From Trissonchulus latispiculum (taxonomy: Eukaryota; Nematoda; Enoplea; Enoplida; Ironidae), in assembly GCA_030248195.1 (NCBI GenBank), contig JASAND010017838.1:1-64000 (forward strand): a stretch of 64,000 bases of DNA, in the 5' to 3' direction. The position numbers and the translations under genes were made by a program. Position 1 is the stretch's first letter, and every line of letters starts with the position of its first letter. Below, piece after piece: positions 58,208-64,000 of this stretch. The notes under the pieces were generated by a model. The model was given only the letters and a program-made list of their open reading frames with translations. It did no database searches and was not told the origin of the DNA.

Positions 58208-61200
58208 TTATGCACAACTGGATACAAATGGCAAACGTTTTCGAAACAATGGATAGTCAAAGCTGAATCTGGCTCTAGTCCCATTTTGGCACCTAGTAGG
58301 TTCTGGAGGCTGAAATGGAAGAAATCCAACTGTAAGATTAATAATTATTGTGTCTCATCGCTAGTACAAGGCTCATAAAGTAACTAAAGTTTGACAGTGC
58401 AGGTTACGCAATAACAATTTTACAAACCAGCTTTAATCTTACAAAATAATCGATCACTGCTGAAGAGAAAAGTGAGTTCCCAAGACATATACGAAGACAG
58501 TAATCTTAAAACTGAAAAATACTTACAAGTACCTGAGACAATGTAACGAGGGGATTCGAAGTTGTCTTTTTGAGAACTTTTCGCTTCCATCCCTTAACTG
58601 CTTTGATGCAGGGTGATACCGATGCCCATTGTGATTGGGCATTATTTAACTGATTGACCCTCCTAGACAAATTTTTCAGACTTCCAGAAGTGCAGTCTCC
58701 CATCAGAGGTGCACAGGAGTTCTTTATCACATTTCCGAGCAACGTTCCAGCCATAGCAGAATGCACTGTTTTCTGAAATGCGCCGTTTTTACCATATTCA
58801 TAATGCATAGCAAAAACTTTGTATGAGTTCACAATGCATTTACTTAGGATGCATAAATCAAGTAAAGTCCAATCTCAATCTTAATGTTCTGTGCAAATTT
58901 ATTTAAAATGTTAAGTCGGTCTGCTAATAACATAACATTTACAGCTTATAGGTTCAGGAAAAGGAAACGACTTCGAACATAGTTTTGTGCTCTAGAATTA
59001 TAAAGCTTTTCCGTACTACCCAATGTGAATCATGAATGCGTTTATGATTCTTCAATTTAAATGTAAACGGTAATGGTACAAAGATCATAATTAGTTGACC
59101 CTTTCATTAATTAATTATTTGACTTTAGATATGCTCTTTGGTTCGAAAGACGGATGAATACTTATGCCTTGGCTTGACAACACTTACTATTCAGATAAAC
59201 TTAGGTTTAAGTTGAAATCTGATAAACAAATAACTTACTTCATCTGTATCCTCCGATGGTAATCCTACCGGAGTCAGAATCGATGGAACCGAAGAGGATC
59301 GGTTGCTAACACGAAGCGTTTTCCACTTTGTCACTGCCTTCATAGCTGGTGAGTAGCCATGCCATGTGGATCCATTGCCAGATGGTTTCCAGCCACGAAG
59401 GCGCGCAGTTGTCTTCAACGTCGCCAACTGCGCATCCATTTTTTGCAAAAGTCGTATGCGCTGCTGATTCAGCAAGACTGCGCAACCATAGTGACCATTT
59501 TCGGTCGCTATGTCTGAAGCTGTTTTGCCATTGTTACTTTTAGCCTAAAATAACTAAAGCCATTCAGCAACTGAATGTACAATGAAGAACTCTTGAGAAA
59601 TACCAAGAAATCAATAAAATGCCGGTCGAACCAATTTACTTATCGGCCAACCTGTAATATATTCAAGCTCCAAGATTTCACAAGGTAGTCTACCATGTAG
59701 TCAAGAACGGAGATTTGTCCTCTCTTGGCTGCATACATTAGCGCCGTGTAGCCGCTATGATCTTTTATAGATAAATCCACAGTGAACTGTAAACATAACA
59801 TTCTATTACAGCATAACAACACTATAACAATGTTCATAAAGTAAGCTATTATATTTCAACAGCAAAGAAATCAGTATAATCAATCCCTGTCGCCTGTAGA
59901 AAAGCTGTCGTTGTCAAAATATGTTTCGACTTTCATTACTAAGTTCCATCCAACACAGTCAAGCATTTTATGCGTTATTGTGAAAGAACGTATAAGAAAG
60001 CTTTCACCAGCTACCATGCTTTACCGTATATATAAGAACTAAGAAGTTCTATATTACAAACCAAGAAGCATCACTATTCCAGTTATCGGAAACTAGATAA
60101 GATAGAATATATACATAGATGTATAAAATAGACAAGTAAGCCTTTATAAAACATATGTATATAAAACAAGTTACTGATGTGAGTAGAAAACAAGCCAAAT
60201 CTGGTTTATTTCCTATGCATGCAAACATAACTGCAGTCCGTCCACTGTCATCAGTAGCATTAACGTCAGCCCCAAGAGACCGCAACGTATACAACAAGTC
60301 CATCTAGAAAGAAATAAAAAGGAGAAATTGTTAAACTGCTTGGATTCATTTGCATATATGCATTTGTATATATATATATATACATATATAATATATATAT
60401 ATATATATATACAGTACTTAGCATTAATGTCACGTACTACTCTCTCAGTCAACAATGCCAATTTGAGAAATAAGCAAAAACGAATTTCAAACAACGCGTC
60501 GGAATTAACTCCCCTATTGGTGGTAACTTGTTTATTCCTGGCTTTATCTGCATTATTTTGCCTTTTCAAAAGAGTAGTATTGTCTGAGACAGGAATAATG
60601 GTTTCTAGTTTATATTAATCAGGAAATCTTCAGAAAATGATTAATTTCTGCTTATTGTATTTTACTTTCACATGACCATGAGATATGGCGGCCTTGCGTT
60701 TCTGATGCAATCTCACCAGTCAAACGTTTATCCCTTGTTCCCTTGTGGTAGATTCATTAACTTCAGCGGCAACGAAGTATATATAATAGCTTTATTAGGG
60801 CTATTTAAGGATTAGCGGACATTGTGTGCTCAAAAGCATTAAATATATATAGCCTGGAATAACCTGATTAGGGATTAGAATTGTTAAAATGACCCTAAGT
60901 GAGAGTTAGTAGTTCATCTCTGGCAACTAATTCATAACGTAAAATGTTTAGGAAAACTATATTAATTTCTTTAAAATTTTTTAAATTCGATAAATCTTTA
61001 GAAACGAAGCTTGTAATTGCACAAACATTCTATCTGTATACCTGCTTTATTATGTCTGAACGATATTTCACGATGCACATTAGAATGGTTTCGTTACATC
61101 TATTTCGTTGATCAGGATCGAAGGAAACTACCAAACGATTTCCTACTTCTGTTTTCTGCAGCGAAGAAAAACACTCGTAGTTCCAAACACTTTTAAGTTT

Positions 61201-61272
61201 GCGGATGCAGCGTTCCATCCATATTTTGTTGTCTAAAGTTAACTGGTCATGACGACGACTAGAAGAGTACAT
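58208..61272 (-). CDS. ankyrin-repeat protein, six exons
   Basis: Exons on the minus strand: 61,272-61,042, 60,303-60,175, 59,786-59,652, 59,544-59,239, 58,772-58,533 and 58,309-58,208. All five introns are phase 0 with GT-AG ends; total about 380 residues. Exon joins reconstitute consecutive ankyrin repeats: NETILMCIVKYRSD, then SGRTAVMFAC, SGYTALMYAAKRGQ and NGKTASDIATENGHYG. After the repeats come basic, low-complexity segments without known domain (KKWKT-, WKRKVLKK-type stretches). Ankyrin repeats bind other proteins; a precise role cannot be given. The order of repeats (IKDHSGYTALMYA) recalls ANKRD34-like proteins, weakly. The start ATG at 61,272 is the first in frame after the last clear coding sequence; the frame is open further upstream. 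In the last exon another acceptor, 20-odd bases upstream in another frame, is also open. Confidence 0.75.
60367..60412. repeat. (TA)n microsatellite in ankyrin-gene intron 1
   Basis: TA dinucleotides with two small interruptions. Confidence 0.9.
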
Positions 61273-61837
61273 TATCAATCTGTTCACGCGGTTCACGAAG
61301 AACAAGACAAGACTAGACAAGACGTTCTGATTGAGTCAGAATTCTAGAACTACAGTCTCTTAATGTCTTTGGTAGCTGTCAAGAAAAATGATCTTTTCTG
61401 CTGTTGTCAATGGGTCCAATCCAAGTACTCTTTTTCAGCAAAACTATCTCCGAAAATAATCACCGTAAAGATATAACCTGACGGTATATACATATGATGT
61501 AAATACATTAGGCCTCCTACGTCAATATGGATTAACTTTTCCTCTTTTAATAACTGCATGATATGTCACCTAATTAGAAAATCTGAGTATTTCGAGCTTC
61601 AGGCAAAATGTGCATTTACTTAGTGTCTAACGTACATGAGTCAGGGCAAAAGCATATAGATTGGCAAAAACGTCAGCCAATCTAAAAAATACCGAAGCAC
61701 TATCGACTACAAAATAAGTACATTTAATCGAATTATACTGTGTAACTATTGTTATAGCTATTCAATTTATCGTGATAATTGTAAATTTTTAAAATAATCT
61801 TTGTTTTGATTTCTAATATTATACCAAGAGTACATTA
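61273..61837. other. upstream region of ankyrin gene
   Basis: No exon or clear promoter recognised. The reading frame of exon 1 is open for 16 more codons. Confidence 0.4.
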
Positions 61838-62263
61838 AGGGACGTGCTCAAAACTAAAACGTATATGCGAAAATTTTAATACGTTTTCCAGTAAATCGTA
61901 TATACGAATCCATTTGCTGAAAAATACGATTTTTTATACGTCTCATAAGCTTTTTGCAGCTTACTTTTTACTAAAACAATGTTTTTGCAAAGTCCGTTTT
62001 TGAAAGACACTGCCACTCAACATAACTGTACAAGAGTAGTTTAGCACCTAGATGAACAGACGTTTTGGAGCCAACCTTGTAGCTAACTTTTGTTAAGCAG
62101 TACTAGACGGCCAGTTTTGAAAAGAACGTGGTAGAGTTCAGCAGAAAAAGTTAAGGTTTATAAAAACCAAAATACGAATTCCTCACACCAAAAAGACGAT
62201 TTCAAAACGTATATACAATTCGTATATACGAAAAATTTGTGCAAGACTTTTGAGCACATCCCT
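61838..62263. mobile_element. MITE with AGGGACGTGCTCAAAA ends, copy 2
   Basis: Ends AGGGACGTGCTCAAAA and TTTTGAGCACATCCCT, with CGTATATACG palindromes inside, as in copy 1 but opposite orientation. AAGAGTA appears on both flanks, but with a 3-nt offset on the left, so a target duplication is uncertain. Confidence 0.75.
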
Positions 62264-63700
62264 AAGAGTATACCACTAGGCAAGGTCTTTGTTATCATAG
62301 CAAAAGCAATGCTCTGTTCGCTCAAAGAAATTCGCACGCTATTTTTGTCTTCTAAAGCTTGACGCAGACACAAATTAAAGAACACACTGGTTGTTTTCAA
62401 GCTCAAGAGAGGGGGGGTCGCCGGGTATCCAATTTTATAGTCACCGATTTCTCTCATTTTTGGGTATATTATACCCGCATGTGTCCAAAAACAAGACAAT
62501 TTTTGATTCCAGGGTCAATCCGGTTAAGAGATATTGCAGTTCAAATCCCTACAATTTAGTATTTACGCTTCTATGCCTCGCTAAGGGCTTCGAAGACGTG
62601 TACACATAGGATGTCAAAACACTACGGTATGGCCATTACATCAAATTGAAGCCTCTATCTTGAGCTATTTATTGCTGTGCAAATGACAAACGGCGTTTGA
62701 ACGATTTGATCAAGCTCCTTCCGACTGTTATTTACATCAAACTTGAATGCGGTTTAACTTTCACATACTGCTTTGTAGAAACTTGGTGCCAATTAGATAA
62801 AATGTTCAGGACATCGAGAGCTTCAATTTGATATAAAATTTGGCTATATTTGAAAAATTTGAAAATTTGCCATTTTTTGACTATAGGCCTCCGTCATCGC
62901 ACTGAGGTATGCGTCCACAGGTAAACATTAGTATATGCAGTGAAATTTAGCACACATCTTCCTTTCATATTGGCAAACTGGCACACCGAATTTGGTTGGA
63001 ATAGATCGGCTTTCACCCGACTTATGGACCGTTATATCCAAAAAATTGAGAAAATGACGTGTTTTGAGGCAAAACGCTAACGCGTTAACCAAAACTGTGA
63101 ACTAATCACAAGTAGCAACATGGATTTTGCGTATCGCAAATTGAACCTTATTTGTGTAGGTACTGTGTTAATATCTATACGCGAAATCTATTCAGTAAAC
63201 GGTTAGTTCAGGCCACGACGAAACATTTCTTTTGTGACGTTTTTGTAAGTCAAATTTGTGCAAAAACCGATTTCACCCAACTTTGAAAATTTCTAGAAAT
63301 TAGCTGAACTAACGCAAAAACACAACATATAGATATTAACACGCTACCTAGTCCAGACTAACATATTTCCACGTTATAGCTCCTTTGCTCTTGCACAGCG
63401 CTCAACCTTTTGGTTACCGCGAAATTTTCCTAACGGTTTCGTTTTCCTATGTTACATGTCGGGGTCATCTTTGGAGGACTATTGTGAATGATAGGGAAAG
63501 TTTTGCAGCAAACGCAACTGTCTTGTTTTGGGGACCAGGGGACCTATGGGGACTACAAAATATGTGAAAGAAAAATCGGAGATGGTCGAAAATTCGCGAC
63601 CCCCTCCTTTCCTTAAGCAAGTAAACATAGTTAACGTACCCTCGTTTCTAACAGGTACTGGTTTGTGGGGGAATTGTGGCGATACTAAAGAGAAACTAAC
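62264..63700. other. non-coding stretch, unassigned
   Basis: No gene recognised. The text style (short open frames, many TTCG/AAAATTT words) resembles old DNA transposon sequence, without definable ends. Confidence 0.4.
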
Positions 63701-64000
63701 TTAAGGGGGGCTACGAAAGGGTTGGCAGGTGGAGGAGGTGCCGGTGCGCCGTTTTCGATCTAATAAAATTGGCAACTCCTAGCCTACCCCAGCTTTTTAC
63801 CAATTATTGGGCTCTAATTTGGGCAAACTGTGGGTAAGTTTCGAGGGGTTTTGTTTTCTGGTTAGTGTGCTAGCAAACTTGTTGTTAAGAAACAACCCTT
63901 ATTTTTAGGCCTGAAAAGCTAGCTAAGCGCAGTAAAAATGGCGTCAAAAAGTTTTTGTCTCCGATTTTGCCGAAAATGTGGTTATAGGGGTCACTTGACC
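63701..64000. mobile_element. TTAA-flanked GGGGGGCTACGAA element, copy 2 (cut by window end)
   Basis: TTAA at 63,701-63,704 is followed by GGGGGGCTACGAA. The part around GTTTTCGATCTAATAAAATT matches, in reverse complement, the region near 50,170 in copy 1. The right end lies outside the window. Confidence 0.75.

Noticed and set aside
1..64000. CRISPR arrays, rRNA genes, bacterial-type operons
   Set aside because: No spaced direct repeats, rRNA-like blocks or clustered unspliced genes; the DNA is eukaryotic.

Overview
The window is metazoan nuclear DNA: spliced genes with GT-AG introns of all three phases, AATAAA signals, and a dense load of eukaryotic transposons. The gene types (a pair of core-2/I-branching N-acetylglucosaminyltransferases, a MAM-domain protein with Pro/Tyr-rich linkers, a peptide-type GPCR, an ankyrin-repeat protein), the AT-rich composition and the Ty3/gypsy and Penelope-type elements fit an invertebrate. 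A nematode is plausible, but no marker gene settles it.

Layout. 1-7.4 kb holds no protein gene: a tRNA-like sequence, several GC-rich hairpins, a purine-skewed tract and a TTAA-flanked (piggyBac-type) non-autonomous element. 7.4-9.2 kb is a three-exon GPCR (+). 10.3-16.5 kb is repeat-rich: MITE ends and a broken Ty3/gypsy integrase. 16.8-22.9 kb is a MAM-domain gene (-), entering one MAM domain through a Pro/Tyr-rich linker and then repeating the arrangement with the same intron phases. Its large intron holds a 745-bp stretch with no cytosine. 24.9-32.8 kb is the first GT14 glycosyltransferase (+), with a young, complete 4.3-kb Ty3/gypsy element antisense in intron 1. 32.9-40.1 kb is a nest of DNA transposons: a foldback element split by a hAT-like element that itself carries a TTAA element, a second hAT-like element, and a TA-flanked MITE. 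40.5-52.5 kb is the second GT14 gene (+), whose 9.5-kb intron 2 holds a 7.1-kb decayed Ty3/gypsy element (antisense, itself split by another copy of the TTAA element) and a second kind of TTAA element. 53.0-54.2 kb is a very AT-rich Penelope-type reverse transcriptase, followed at 54.41-54.53 kb by a compact multi-helix sequence that can form a pseudoknot. 55.9-56.9 kb is a 1-kb miniature LTR retrotransposon with intact target duplication. 58.2-61.3 kb is a six-exon ankyrin-repeat gene (-) flanked by two copies of one MITE. The window ends inside another TTAA element.

Genes and mobile DNA. The two GT14 genes are tandem paralogues: internal exons 2-4 are exactly 136, 257 and 220 nt in both. 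They are probably Golgi type II membrane enzymes of O-glycan branching. Nothing suggests an operon-like arrangement. Both large Ty3 elements lie antisense in introns, the arrangement most easily tolerated. The strongest lead for something undescribed is the structured sequence at 54,410-54,528. The strangest compositional signal is the cytosine-free tract at 20,226-20,970, which may be biological or an assembly artefact. All gene models come from reading splice sites and frames by eye, without transcript support.
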